A DNA stretch of 64,000 nucleotides from Panagrolaimus kolymaensis (lineage: Eukaryota > Nematoda > Chromadorea > Rhabditida > Panagrolaimidae). The notes under the pieces are model-generated. The model did not search any database. It was not told the DNA's origin and saw nothing but the letters and a program-made list of their open reading frames with translations. Shown one piece after another: positions 13,417-23,133 of the stretch. The DNA lies in contig JAJQJQ010000034.1 in the NCBI GenBank assembly GCA_028622995.1, positions 1,488,001 through 1,552,000 of the forward strand, in the 5' to 3' direction. Every line of letters begins with the position of its first letter. Position 1 is the first letter of the stretch. Both the position numbers and the translations under genes were made by a program.

Positions 13417-16400
13417 CTGAACATGCCAAAACGGGTGATGACTATTTTTTATGAATAATTAGGATCTTAAGAAGAAAAAATAAATGTCTCCTCTTTTGTA
13501 GAGTCAAACATAGCAAATTTGCTTTTGATTTTTAACTAAAAATATTTATTTAAATTTCTGAACCTGCCAATTCGGTTGATGAAGATTTTTTATGAAATGT
13601 TAGGATCTTCAGAAAAACAAATAATTGTCTCCTCTTTTGAGGAGTCAAACATAGCAATTTGCTTTTGATTTTTAACTAAAAATATTTATTTTAATTTCTG
13701 AACATGCCAAAACGGGTGATGACTATTTTTTATGAATAATTAGGATCTTAAGAAGAAAAAATAAATGTCTCCTCTTTTGTAGAGTCAAACATAGCAAATT
13801 TGCTTTTGATTTTTAACTAAAAATATTTATTTAAATTTCTGAACCTGCCAATTCGGTTGATGAAGATTTTTTATGAAATGTTAGGATCTTCAGAAAAACA
13901 AATAATTGTCTCCTCTTTTGTAGAGTCAAACATAGCAAATTTGCTTTTGATTTTTAACTAAAAATATTTATTTAAATTTCTGAACCTGCCAATTCGGGTG
14001 ATGAAGATTTTTTATGAAATGTTAGGATCTTCAGAAAAACAAATAATTGTCTCCTCTTTTGAGGAGTCAAACATAGCAAATTTGCTTTTGATTTTTAAGT
14101 AAAAATATTTATTTAAATTTCTGAACCTGCCAATTCGGTTGATGAAGATTTTTTATGAAATGTTAGGATCTTCAGAAAAACAAATAATTGTCTCCTCTTT
14201 TGAGGAGTCAAACATAGCAATTTGCTTTTGATTTTTAACTAAAAATATTTATTTAAATTTCTGAACCTGCCAATTCGGTTGATGAAGATTTTTTATGAAA
14301 TGTTAGGATCTTCAGAAAAACAAATAATTGTCTCCTCTTTTGAGGAGTCAAACATAGCAATTTGCTTTTGATTTTTAACTAAAAATATTTATTTTAATTT
14401 CTGAACATGCCAAAACGGGTGATGACTATTTTTTATGAATAATTAGGATCTTAAGAAGAAAAAATAAATGTCTCCTCTTTTGAGGAGTCAAACATAGCAA
14501 TTTGCTTTTGATTTTTAACTAAAAATATTTATTTAAATTTCTGAACCTGCCAATTCGGTTGATGAAGATTTTTTATGAAATGTTAGGATCTTCAGAAAAA
14601 CAAATAATTGTCTCCTCTTTTGAGGAGTCAAACATAGCAAATTTGTTTTTGATTTTTAACTAAAAATATTTATTTAAATTTCTGAACCTGCCAATTCGGT
14701 TGATGAAGATTTTTTATGAAATGTTAGGATCTTCAGAAAAACAAATAATTGTCTCCTCTTTTGAGGAGTCAAACATAGCAATTTGCTTTTGATTTTTAAC
14801 TAAAAATATTTATTTTAATTTCTGAACATGCCAAAACGGGTGATGACTATTTTTTATGAATAATTAGGATCTTAAGAAGAAAAAATAAATGTCTCCTCTT
14901 TTGTAGAGTCAAACATAGCAAATTTGCTTTTGATTTTTAACTAAAAATATTTATTTAAATTTCTGAACCTGCCAATTCGGTTGATGAAGATTTTTTATGA
15001 AATGTTAGGATCTTCAGAAAAACAAATAATTGTCTCCTCTTTTGAGGAGTCAAACATAGCAATTTGCTTTTGATTTTTAACTAAAAATATTTATTTTAAT
15101 TTCTGAACATGCCAAAACGGGTGATGACTATTTTTTATGAATAATTAGGATCTTAAGAAGAAAAAATAAATGTCTCCTCTTTTGTAGAGTCAAACATAGC
15201 AAATTTGCTTTTGATTTTTAACTAAAAATATTTATTTAAATTTCTGAACCTGCCAATTCGAGTGATGAAGATTTTTTATGAAATGTTAGGATCTTCAGAA
15301 AAACAAATAATTGTCTCCTCTTTTGAGGAGTCAAACATAGCAATTTGCTTTTGATTTTTAACTAAAAATATTTATTTTAATTTCTGAACATGCCAAAACG
15401 GGTGATGACTATTTTTTATGAATAATTAGGATCTTAAGAAGAAAAAATAAATGTCTCCTCTTTTGTAGAGTCAAACATAGCAAATTTGCTTTTGATTTTT
15501 AACTAAAAATATTTATTTAAATTTCTGAACCTGCCAATTCGGTTGATGAAGATTTTTTATGAAATGTTAGGATCTTCAGAAAAACAAATAATTGTCTCCT
15601 CTTTTGAGGAGTCAAACATAGCAATTTGCTTTTGATTTTTAACTAAAAATATTTATTTTAATTTCTGAACATGCCAAAACGGGTGATGACTATTTTTTAT
15701 GAATAATTAGGATCTTAAGAAGAAAAAATAAATGTCTCCTCTTTTGTAGAGTCAAACATAGCAAATTTGCTTTTGATTTTTAACTAAAAATATTTATTTA
15801 AATTTCTGAACCTGCCAATTCGAGTGATGAAGATTTTTTATGAAATGTTAGGATCTTCAGAAAAACAAATAATTGTCTCCTCTTTTGAGGAGTCAAACAT
15901 AGCAATTTGCTTTTGATTTTTAACTAAAAATATTTATTTTAATTTCTGAACATGCCAAAACGGGTGATGACTATTTTTTATGAATAATTAGGATCTTAAG
16001 AAGAAAAAATAAATGTCTCCTCTTTTGTAGAGTCAAACATAGCAAATTTGCTTTTGATTTTTAACTAAAAATATTTATTTAAATTTCTGAACCTGCCAAT
16101 TCGAGTGATGAAGATTTTTTATGAAATGTTAGGATCTTCAGAAAAACAAATAATTGTCTCCTCTTTTGAGGAGTCAAACATAGCAATTTGCTTTTGATTT
16201 TTAACTAAAAATATTTATTTTAATTTCTGAACATGCCAAAACGGGTGATGACTATTTTTTATGAATAATTAGGATCTTAAGAAGAAAAAATAAATGTCTC
16301 CTCTTTTGTAGAGTCAAACATAGCAAATTTGCTTTTGATTTTTAACTAAAAATATTTATTTAAATTTCTGAACCTGCCAATTCGGTTGATGAAGATTTTT

Positions 16401-19400
16401 TATGAAATGTTAGGATCTTCAGAAAAACAAATAATTGTCTCCTCTTTTGAGGAGTCAAACATAGCAATTTGCTTTTGATTTTTAACGAAAAATATTTATT
16501 TTAATTTCTGAACATGCCAAAACGGGTGATGACTATTTTTTATGAATAATTAGGATCTTAAGAAGAAAAAATAAATGTCTCCTCTTTTGTAGAGTCAAAC
16601 ATAGCAAATTTGCTTTTGATTTTTAACTAAAAATATTTATTTAAATTTCTGAACCTGCCAATTCGAGTGATGAAGATTTTTTATGAAATGTTAGGATCTT
16701 CAGAAAAACAAATAATTGTCTCCTCTTTTGAGGAGTCAAACATAGCAATTTGCTTTTGATTTTTAACTAAAAATATTTATTTTAATTTCTGAACATGCCA
16801 AAACGGGTGATGACTATTTTTTATGAATAATTAGGATCTTAAGAAGAAAAAATAAATGTCTCCTCTTTTGTAGAGTCAAACATAGCAAATTTGCTTTTGA
16901 TTTTTAACTAAAAATATTTATTTAAATTTCTGAACCTGCCAATTCGGTTGATGAAGATTTTTTATGAAATGTTAGGATCTTCAGAAAAACAAATAATTGT
17001 CTCCTCTTTTGTAGAGTCAAACAAAGCAAATTTGCTTTTGATTTTTAACTAAAAATATTTATTTAAATTTCTGAACCTGCCAATTCGGTTGATGAAGATT
17101 TTTTATGAAATGTTAGGATCTTCAGAAAAACAAATAATTGTCTCCTCTTTTGAGGAGTCAAACATAGCAATTTGCTTTTGATTTTTAACTAAAAATATTT
17201 TATTAAATTTCTGAACCTGCCAATTCGGTTGATGAAGATTTTTTATGAAATGTTAGGATCTTCAGAAAAACAAATAATTGTCTCCTCTTTTGAGGAGTCA
17301 AACATAGCAATTTGCTTTTGATTTTTAACTAAAAATATTTATTTTAATTTCTGAACATGCCAAAACGGGTGATGACTATTTTTTATGAATAATTAGGATC
17401 TTAAGAAGAAAAAATAAATGTCTCCTCTTTTGTAGAGTCAAACATAGCAAATTTGCTTTTGATTTTTAACTAAAAATATTTATTTAAATTTCTGAACCTG
17501 CCAATTCGGGTGATGAAGATTTTTTATGAAATGTTAGGATCTTCAGAAAAACAAATAATTGTCTCCTCTTTTGAGGAGTCAAACATAGCAATTTGCTTTT
17601 GATTTTTAACTAAAAATATTTATTTTAATTTCTGAACATGCCAAAACGGGTGATGACTATTTTTTATGAATAATTAGGATCTTAAGAAGAAAAAATAAAT
17701 GTCTCCTCTTTTGTAGAGTCAAACATAGCAAATTTGCTTTTGATTTTTAACTAAAAATATTTATTTAAATTTCTGAACCTGCCAATTCGAGTGATGAAGA
17801 TTTTTTATGAAATGTTAGGATCTTCAGAAAAACAAATAATTGTCTCCTCTTTTGAGGAGTCAAACATAGCAATTTGCTTTTGATTTTTAACTAAAAATAT
17901 TTATTTAAATTTCTGAACCTGCCAATTCGGTTGATGAAGATTTTTTATGAAATGTTAGGATCTTCAGAAAAACAAATAATTGTCTCCTCTTTTGAGGAGT
18001 CAAACATAGCAAATTTGTTTTTGATTTTTAACTAAAAATATTTATTTAAATTTCTGAACCTGCCAATTCGGTTGATGAAGATTTTTTATGAAATGTTAGG
18101 ATCTTCAGAAAAACAAATAATTGTCTCCTCTTTTGAGGAGTCAAACATAGCAATTTGCTTTTGATTTTTAACTAAAAATATTTATTTTAATTTCTGAACA
18201 TGCCAAAACGGGTTATGACTATTTTTTATGAATAATTAGGATCTTAAGAAGAAAAAATAAATGTCTCCTCTTTTGTAGAGTCAAACATAGCAAATTTGCT
18301 TTTGATTTTTAACTAAAAATATTTATTTAAATTTCTGAACCTGCCAATTCGAGTGATGAAGATTTTTTATGAAATGTTAGGATCTTCAGAAAAACAAATA
18401 ATTGTCTCCTCTTTTGAGGAGTCAAACATAGCAATTTGCTTTTGATTTTTAACTAAAAATATTTATTTTAATTTCTGAACATGCCAAAACGGGTGATGAC
18501 TATTTTTTATGAATAATTAGGATCTTAAGAAGAAAAAATAAATGTCTCCTCTTTTGTAGAGTCAAACATAGCAAATTTGCTTTTGATTTTTAACTAAAAA
18601 TATATATTTAAATTTCTGAACCTGCCAATTCGAGTGATGAAGATTTTTTATGAAATGTTAGGATCTTCAGAAAAACAAATAATTGTCTCCTCTTTTGAGG
18701 AGTCAAACATAGCAATTTGCTTTTGATTTTTAACTAAAAATATTTATTTTAATTTCTGAACATGCCAAAACGGGTGATGACTATTTTTTATGAATAATTA
18801 GGATCTTAAGAAGAAAAAATAAATGTCTCCTCTTTTGTAGAGTCAAACATAGCAAATTTGCTTTTGATTTTTAACTAAAAATATTTATTTAAATTTCTGA
18901 ACCTGCCAATTCGGTTGATGAAGATTTTTTATGAAATGTTAGGATCTTCAGAAAAACAAATAATTGTCTCCTCTTTTGAGGAGTCAAACATAGCAAATTT
19001 GCGTTTGATTTTTAACTAAAAATATTTATTTTAATTTCTGAACATGCCAAAACGGGTGATGACTATTTTTTATGAATAATTAGGATCTTAAGAAGAAAAA
19101 ATAAATGTCTCCTCTTTTGTAGAGTCAAACATAGCAAATTTGCTTTTGATTTTTAACTAAAAATATTTATTTAAATTTCTGAACCTGCCAATTCGGTTGA
19201 TGAAGATTTTTTATGAAATGTTAGGATCTTCAGAAAAACAAATAATTGTCTCCTCTTTTGAGGAGTCAAACATAGCAATTTGCTTTTGATTTTTAACTAA
19301 AAATATTTATTTAAATTTCTGAACATGCTAAAATGGGTGATGACTATTTTTTATGAATAATTAGGATCTTAAGAAGAAAAAATAAATGTCTTCTCTTTTG

Positions 19401-20023
19401 TAGAGTCAAACATAGCAAATTTGCTTTTGATTTTTATCTAAAAATATTTATTTAAATTTCTGAACCTGCCAATTCGGGTGTTGAAGATTTTTTATGAAAT
19501 GTTAGGATCTTCAGAAAAACAAATAATTGTCTCCTCTTTTGAGGAGTCAAACATAGCAAATTTGCGTTTGATTTTTAAGTAAAAATATTTATTTAAATTT
19601 CTGAACCTGCCAATTCGGTTGATGAAGATTTTTTATGAAATGTTAGGATCTTCAGAAAAACAAATAATTGTCTCCTCTTTTGAGGAGTCAAACATAGCAA
19701 ATTTGCTTTTGATTTTTAACTAAAAATATTTATTTAAATTTCTGAACCTGCCAATTCGGGTGATGAAGATTTTTTATGAAATTTTAGGATCTTCAGAAAA
19801 ACAAATAATTGTCTCCTCTTTTGTAGAGTCAAACATAGCAAATTTGCTTTTGATTTTTAACTAAAAATATTTATTTAAATTTCTGAACCTGCCAATTCGA
19901 GTGATGAAGATTTTTTATGAAATGTTAGGATCTTCAGAAAAACAAATAATTGTCTCCTCTTTTGTAGAGTCAAACATAGCAAATTTGCTTTTGATTTTTA
20001 ACTAAAAATATTTATTTAAATTT

Positions 20024-20062
20024 CTGAACCTTCCAAAAAAGTAAAAATATTTATTTAAATTT
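20024..20062 (+). repeat. First 39-bp mini-monomer (internally deleted monomer)
   Basis: The 39 bases consist of a monomer head, CTGAACCTTCCAAAA (15 bases, one T for G change against the C head), joined to a monomer tail starting AAGTAAAAATATTT (24 bases). The AAGTAAAA form of the tail is otherwise rare in this part of the array. It occurs in full-length monomers, the nearest upstream near 19578. The simplest reading is a 102-base internal deletion of a 141-bp monomer (141 - 102 = 39), which then spread with a neighbouring full monomer as a 180-bp unit. Confidence 0.85.
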
Positions 20063-20845
20063 CTGAACCTGCCAATTCGAGTGATGAAGATTTTTTATGA
20101 AATGTTAGGATCTTCAGAAAAACAAATAATTGTCTCCTCTTTTGTAGAGTCAAACATAGCAAATTTGCTTTTGATTTTTAACTAAAAATATTTATTTAAA
20201 TTTCTGAACCTTCCAAAAAAGTAAAAATATTTATTTAAATTTCTGAACCTGCCAATTCGAGTGATGAAGATTTTTTATGAAATGTTAGGATCTTCAGAAA
20301 AACAAATAATTGTCTCCTCTTTTGTAGAGTCAAACATAGCAAATTTGCTTTTGATTTTTAACTAAAAATATTTATTTAAATTTCTGAACCTGCCAATTCG
20401 GGTGATGAAGATTTTTTATGAAATTTTAGGATCTTCAGAAAAACAAATAATTGTCTCCTCTTTTGTAGAGTCAAACATAGCAAATTTGCTTTTGATTTTT
20501 AACTAAAAATATTTATTTAAATTTCTGAACCTTCCAAAAAAGTAAAAATATTTATTTAAATTTCTGAACCTGCCAATTCGAGTGATGAAGATTTTTTATG
20601 AAATGTTAGGATCTTCAGAAAAACAAATAATTGTCTCCTCTTTTGTAGAGTCAAACATAGCAAATTTGCTTTTGATTTTTAACTAAAAATATTTATTTAA
20701 ATTTCTGAACCTGCCAATTCGGGTGATGAAGATTTTTTATGAAATTTTAGGATCTTCAGAAAAACAAATAATTGTCTCCTCTTTTGTAGAGTCAAACATA
20801 GCAAATTTGCTTTTGATTTTTAACTAAAAATATTTATTTAAATTT

Positions 20846-20973
20846 CTGAACCTGCCAATTCGGGTGATGAAGATTTTTTATGAAATTTTAGGATCTTCAG
20901 AAAAACAAATAATTGTCTCCTCTTTTGTAGAGTCAAACATAGCAAATTTGCTTTTGATTTTTAACTAAAAATA
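20846..20973 (+). repeat. Left part of the satellite monomer interrupted by the insertion
   Basis: C monomer (TTCGGGTG, GAAATTTTAGG) that ends abruptly after CTAAAAATA. These 128 bases plus the 13 bases at 23133-23145 make exactly 141, so no satellite sequence was lost at the insertion. Confidence 0.92.
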
Positions 20974-20977
20974 TCCC

Positions 20978-21008
20978 GCCGCACCCCGAGCGAAGCGAGG
21001 GGTGCGGC
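20978..21008. other. GC-rich hairpin at the left end of the insertion
   Basis: GCCGCACCCC (20978-20987) pairs perfectly with GGGGTGCGGC (20999-21008), a 10-bp stem. Inside it, GA faces GA (a tandem G-A mismatch), then GCGAAGC (20990-20996). That heptamer is known from DNA structural work to form an unusually stable mini-hairpin with a GAA loop. This is by far the most GC-rich patch in the window and sits four bases from the insertion boundary, where a transposon end signal would be expected. Confidence 0.85.
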
Positions 21009-21392
21009 TGTTTTAGCAATGAGAACGCCCGATCTGCTAACCGAAATTTATGATTTTTTTTATTTCGTGTAATTATGTTGATATTAGAGGGCTCTTTAGG
21101 GTCAATTTTTCGTCGCATTGACGAATTTTTAAAAAAAATAGAAGGAAGTATAGAAAAAAAGTGCTTAATCACAACATTTTAAAAGTTCACAATGTCCCGC
21201 TGAGCGTTGCAGCAAAGTTAACGCATATTCTGGCTATAAAAATCGTTTTCTCCACCCTCAATTACCTCTATGAGTAAGCTAACTTTAAAAAACATCACAT
21301 AAAAATAGATGTATGCCGCTATGGAAATTTAAATATTTTGATTTAGAGTAAAAATATCATTGGCTATAGTTCCTTGTTATACATTTGCTGTG
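21009..21392. other. AT-rich unannotated segment of the insertion
   Basis: Non-repetitive, AT-rich sequence between the terminal hairpin and the tRNA-like motif. There is no supportable gene, no duplication of satellite sequence and no clear inverted repeat. An open frame crosses it on the minus strand (20933-21172), but that frame runs from the insertion into satellite sequence and has no recognisable domain. Confidence 0.6.
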
Positions 21393-21463
21393 TGGCGTAG
21401 GCGTTGAAGGCGGTGATGTTTGGATATTTCTGTCATAGGTTCGAATCCCCACAATTTTTTTTT
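21393..21463 (+). ncRNA. tRNA-like Pol III promoter (A box, B box, T-run): tRNA relic or SINE head
   Basis: TGGCGTAGGCG (21393-21403) resembles a tRNA A box, and the following GTTGAAGGCGG resembles the D arm of class II tRNAs such as Ser and Leu. GGTTCGAATCC (21438-21448) is an exact B box. The spacing between them is 34 bases, within the range of tRNA genes. A run of nine T (21455-21463) follows and could terminate Pol III. A full cloverleaf does not form: the T stem pairs at only two of five positions, and no acceptor stem frames it. The motif is therefore a degenerate tRNA or the tRNA-derived head of a SINE, not a working tRNA gene. Whether it is transcribed cannot be told. Confidence 0.5.
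21455..21463 (+). terminator. T9 run, possible Pol III terminator
   Basis: Nine consecutive T, seven bases after the B box of the tRNA-like motif. Pol III stops at four or more T, so the position is right. T runs are common in this AT-rich insertion, so the call depends on the adjacent A and B boxes. Confidence 0.35.
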
Positions 21464-22500
21464 ATTAATTGTTTTAATTGAATTGAGACAATTATATCCA
21501 AATAATTTTTTATGATTTTTAATAATGTTTTCATTAGAAAATATGCAAATTTTTAATAAAATATTCACAAATTTTACTTTTTTTATGAATATTAAGTTTC
21601 TTTATTATGAAATTAAAGCGAAATTATTTTTAACGATTTTCAATGAAATTTTTTTTAACTAAGCTTTTGGATCGTATATTTTTTTTTCTAAATTTAATTG
21701 GATTAGCATACAAAACTTTTAGGTATTCTAAACGCAAAATTTAATTAAAAGTACGCTGACGTTTAGTTTATGAAAAGAATAAACATAGGGAACTTTTTTT
21801 ATTATTTTCGGTGAGTTTAATCGAAAAGTAACTTGAATATTTCCTTCTTATTAATTTTTATTGTTCGTTCGTTTTCGATTACTTTTGGTCGCAGTCCCAG
21901 GGCTACTAGGCTTCGCTTTTTCCCATACATATTATTATTCTTTTTCTCTCTGTTTTTTTGTATCTTATCTTGAAATCTTTTATATTAAAATAGGAAATTC
22001 ACCTAAAAAATTTTCATAAATTAGAATGAAACTATATTTTGTTTTCCAAGCGCGATGAAATGATTTGGGTAATTTTCATATACATAAAAAATCAGCAAAA
22101 CATGGGTTTGCTTGCTGCGCAAATTAAGTGATTTAACTATTGTAAGCTTGCTCGATGACTATAACCTTAACTTTTTGCGAATTTTTCACAAGCTGGTATA
22201 AATTTTTTTTTAATGGTTCAGTTCATTGTTTATTTTGATTCGTGCAAAAAAAAAGTTTTAAAGGCTTACACATGTTTCAATTTTTAGGATCTCATTATTG
22301 AAAATTAAGTGATTAAAATAGACACGAGTGATAAGATTGTTCGGGAAAAGTTTTAATTTTTATAAAAGTCAATACAATAACTTTTTGGAAAAGTAATTAT
22401 TAAAACATAGGCATTAATACGAGTGGCAATTTTGTATTTTTCAATAAAACAAGTAAGATCGCCGACCGGAGGCAGCGGAGTTTCTAGTAATTATTGTTGC
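21464..22500. other. AT-rich, gene-free body of the insertion
   Basis: About 1 kb of low-complexity AT-rich DNA. There is no open frame of meaningful length and no recognised family. Two less AT-rich islands stand out: GGTCGCAGTCCCAGGGC and following bases near 21888-21920, and GATCGCCGACCGGAGGCAGC near 22457-22476. I cannot assign either. They may be relics of a longer parent element. Confidence 0.6.
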
Positions 22501-22518
22501 AGACGGCTCAAGAGATTA
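22501..22518 (+). repeat. Third copy of the AGACGGCT/AGATTA subterminal motif
   Basis: AGACGGCTCAAGAGATTA here matches AGACGGCTAATGAGATTA at 22572-22589 at 16 of 18 positions, 71 bp apart. The latter has its mirror copy at 23059-23076 in the right arm. The motif straddles the outer edge of the left 150-bp arm, so the arm may originally have continued leftwards with its right-hand counterpart lost at the satellite junction. Confidence 0.6.
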
Positions 22519-22664
22519 GTGCACAAGATTACTATGTAAAAAAACAAAAGGCTGTTCAGGAAAAAACTTTTAGACGGCTAATGAGATTAAATTTTTTTTA
22601 TTGATTTCAATAAATTATTTTATATGTTACACTGAAACAAACAGCCGCAGCACCGTCTTCGATT
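22515..22664 (+). repeat. 150-bp inverted repeat, left arm
   Basis: Reads ATTAGTGCACAAGATTACTA at the outer end and CAGCAC, CGTCTTCGATT at the inner end. It is the reverse complement of 22984-23133 with one visible mismatch (C in GATTTCAATAA against A in the right arm) and no gap; paired positions always sum to 45648. Near-perfect identity over 150 bp indicates a recent duplication or correction of the arms. The two arms could fold into one long stem with a 319-bp loop, as in foldback elements and MITEs. Confidence 0.93.
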
Positions 22665-22983
22665 GTTATTACCCAACTTCTTTACCAACTATTTAATATT
22701 GAAAAATTTTTTTAAAAATGTTAAAAATTAAAAATTTTGTTTTATTCTTGATTAGATAAGATGTAAAAGCAACTCGTATATTCGCAAGATTTTTGATGTA
22801 AAAAATGTTTTGGTGTAAATTGAAAAAAATAATAATTATAAGGTCAATTACAAAATAAAATTTTTAGTTTTTTTTTCCAATTTTCTATTGTTTTCTGAAA
22901 CAAAGCATGTTTGAAAAAAGGTATTTTAAGCAAAAAATTTAAATATAACTAATTGTCGGACCAAAAATTTTTTTACTGTTAAA
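22665..22983. other. 319-bp AT-rich spacer between the inverted arms
   Basis: Low-complexity AT-rich loop with many A and T runs and no open frame or known motif. One or two mixed stretches (GCAACTCGTATATTCGCAAG, around 22770) are unremarkable. Consistent with the internal part of a non-coding MITE-like element. Confidence 0.75.
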
Positions 22984-23133
22984 AATCGAAGACGGTGCTG
23001 CGGCTGTTTGTTTCAGTGTAACATATAAAATAATTTATTTAAATCAATAAAAAAAATTTAATCTCATTAGCCGTCTAAAAGTTTTTTCCTGAACAGCCTT
23101 TTGTTTTTTTACATAGTAATCTTGTGCACTAAT
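22984..23133 (-). repeat. 150-bp inverted repeat, right arm
   Basis: Mirror copy of 22515-22664. Its outer end (GTGCACTAAT) coincides with the right boundary of the whole insertion, the last base or two being shared with the satellite. The left arm is therefore internal while the right arm is terminal. That asymmetry is hard to explain by a simple MITE insertion and supports either a composite element or a larger element that captured an inverted copy of its own end. Confidence 0.93.

Larger units (their letters stand above)
8214..19459 (+). repeat. Satellite block III: A2/C dimers (281 bp) and a 15-monomer higher-order repeat
   Basis: A2 monomers (CTGAACATGCCAAAACGGG, ATGAATAATTAGGATCTTAAG) alternate with C monomers that usually carry TTTTGAGGAG plus a one-base-shortened palindrome (AGCAATTTGC, 140 bp). 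The spacing of A2 starts shows it: 8214, 8495 and 8776 are exactly 281 bp apart, and the next at 9197 is 421 (281+140) away. Runs of two to six C monomers break the dimer pattern. A 2,110-bp block is tandemly duplicated between about 9073 and 13570. The last A2 (19319) is the most diverged: it has GAACATGCTAAAATGGG and is followed by TCTTCTCTTTT and TTTTTATCTAAAA, as expected at a block edge. Confidence 0.93.
19460..20973 (+). repeat. Satellite block IV, left part: C monomers and the first 39-bp mini-monomers
   Basis: After the last A2 the array is type C only, 141 bp each, with TTCGGGTG/GAAATTTTAGG and TTCGAGTG/GAAATGTTAGG subtypes. The 39-bp mini-monomer appears for the first time at 20024-20062, again at 20204-20242 and at 20525-20563, giving the first 180-bp units. 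The final monomer starts at 20846 and is cut at 20973 by the 2.16-kb insertion. Its remaining 13 bases lie at 23133-23145. Confidence 0.93.
20974..23132. mobile_element. 2.16-kb non-autonomous insertion in the satellite, possibly Helitron-like
   Basis: This non-satellite segment splits one monomer with no loss of satellite bases, so it behaves as a single mobile insertion. Read on the plus strand it starts TCCCGCC after A and ends GCACTAA before T. That fits the Helitron signature (5'-TC, CTRR-3', A|T target, no target duplication). The same bases can equally be read as a 2-bp AT duplication around 20975-23131. Against a standard Helitron, I see no convincing hairpin just inside the CTAA end. 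The strong hairpin is at the other end, and a large inverted repeat occupies the right quarter. No Rep/helicase or transposase frame is present, so any mobility depended on proteins made elsewhere. Composite origin (two nested elements) is a fair alternative. Confidence 0.6.

Noticed and set aside
1..20973. CRISPR array
   Set aside because: Units are contiguous 139-141-bp near-identical monomers with no unique spacers, in a eukaryotic satellite setting.
20978..21008. Bacterial rho-independent terminator
   Set aside because: The hairpin is followed by only TGTTTTAGC and sits in eukaryotic satellite DNA at a transposon boundary.
20933..21172. 79-residue open frame on the minus strand
   Set aside because: It runs across the insertion boundary into satellite sequence, translates the GC hairpin, has no domain and low-complexity composition, and no promoter or splice context. 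A chance frame.
21386..21453. Functional tRNA gene
   Set aside because: The A and B boxes are good, but the T stem pairs at only two of five positions and no acceptor stem closes the molecule.
21377..21568. 63-residue open frame on the minus strand
   Set aside because: It is the antisense of the tRNA-like A/B-box motif; the GFEP stretch is the usual translation of an inverted T arm. Not a gene.
20974..23132. LTR retrotransposon or LINE fragment
   Set aside because: There are no direct terminal repeats, no TG...CA ends, no poly-A tail at either boundary, no long target duplication and no reverse-transcriptase frame.
20974..23132. Helentron or HINE (DINE-1-like) element inserted between T and T
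   Set aside because: Reading the opposite strand puts the hairpin near the 3' end, but the ambiguous junction bases (AT) do not allow a T|T target.
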